This document shows positions 5,435 through 5,663 of a DNA stretch of 5,663 nt, piece after piece; positions within the stretch are counted from its first letter, which is position 1, and every line of letters begins with the position of its first letter. This DNA comes from Phycisphaerae bacterium (lineage in GTDB: Bacteria; Planctomycetota; Phycisphaerae; Phycisphaerales; SM1A02). The translations under genes were made by a program, and so were the position numbers. The stretch is taken from contig JABJQE010000070.1 of the NCBI GenBank assembly GCA_018663565.1, positions 1 through 5,663 on the forward strand, read 5' to 3'. The notes beneath the pieces were generated by a model, which had not been told where the DNA came from, did no database searches, and worked only from the letters and a program-made list of their open reading frames with translations.

Positions 5435-5663
5435 ATGGGCCTCACACTGAACCAAAAGACACAGATCATTGGCGACTATCGCCGCGATGATGCTGACACC
5501 GGCTCTCCAGAAGTGCAGATTGCGCTGTTGACCTCCCGAGTCCAGGAGATTAATGAGCATCTGCAGACCAACAAGAAAGATCATGCCGCGCGGCTTGGTC
5601 TTGTGAAACTTGTTGGAAAGCGAAACCGGTTGTTGCAATACATTTCGCGAACGAGACCCGCCG
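5435..5663 (+). CDS. rpsO: 30S ribosomal protein S15 (uS15), 3' end cut
   Basis: The first 76 codons are present, out of about 89 in a complete S15; the frame is still open at the window end. S15 binds 16S rRNA early in small-subunit assembly, at the three-way junction of helices 20-22. Seen: DTGSPEVQIALLTSRV (21-36), EHLQTNKKDH (41-50), GLVKLVGKRNRLLQYI (55-70). Against the known rRNA-contact set, T22, G23, Q28, H42, D49, Y69 and R72 are all present. The usual HHSRRGL block reads HAARLGL, so the conserved serine is A52. The start is supported by AGGA at 5425-5428 and the normal N-terminal length. Confidence 0.96.
   Translation, partial: MGLTLNQKTQIIGDYRRDDADTGSPEVQIALLTSRVQEINEHLQTNKKDHAARLGLVKLVGKRNRLLQYISRTRPA

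Overview
The window is an ordinary, gene-dense stretch of bacterial chromosome. GC is roughly in the mid-50s by eye. It holds six protein genes: two cut by the window edges, two housekeeping translation genes, and no mobile element, CRISPR array, tRNA or rRNA that I can see. The source is uncertain. The RF2 and S15 proteins are clearly bacterial. Shine-Dalgarno (SD) sequences are weak or absent at most starts, and the RF2 wording (AGDGGNDADDW) would fit a Planctomycetota/Phycisphaerae-like bacterium, but that is a low-confidence guess.

Layout. (1) Bases 1-2780, plus strand: a tight three-gene operon. It holds a 5'-truncated PmtA-like SAM methyltransferase (1-618), a divergent Glu/Leu/Phe/Val dehydrogenase-family protein (625-1836, 6-base gap) and a fold-type II PLP enzyme of the serine racemase/threonine dehydratase family (1836-2780, one-base TGATG overlap). 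(2) Bases 2781-2869: a short convergent intergenic region bracketed by a 10-bp GC-rich inverted repeat that probably serves transcription termination. (3) Bases 2870-3977, minus strand: prfB, peptide chain release factor 2. It is split by the classical programmed +1 frameshift (CTT TGA C) after codon 24, so the full 368-residue protein needs both frames. (4) Bases 3978-4069: a divergent intergenic region with a perfect 6-bp inverted repeat abutting a tandem hexamer. (5) Bases 4070-5299, plus strand: a class I aminotransferase (aspartate aminotransferase Ib-like). (6) Bases 5300-5434: the leader of rpsO, then the first 76 codons of rpsO (ribosomal protein S15), cut by the window end.

How the genes may work together. 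The dehydrogenase and the PLP lyase/racemase are translationally coupled. Together they suggest amino-acid deamination or interconversion: a hydroxy amino acid gives a 2-oxo acid plus ammonia, and the dehydrogenase handles ammonia/2-oxo acid chemistry with NAD(P). The class I aminotransferase is nearby but separated by prfB and in its own unit, so shared function is only a possibility. RF2 and S15 are core translation genes. I found no convincing undescribed multi-gene system. The points most worth checking are the prfB frameshift site that lacks its usual SD-like stimulator, the mixed active-site signature of the dehydrogenase and its operon, and a substitution at a conserved rRNA-contact position in S15.
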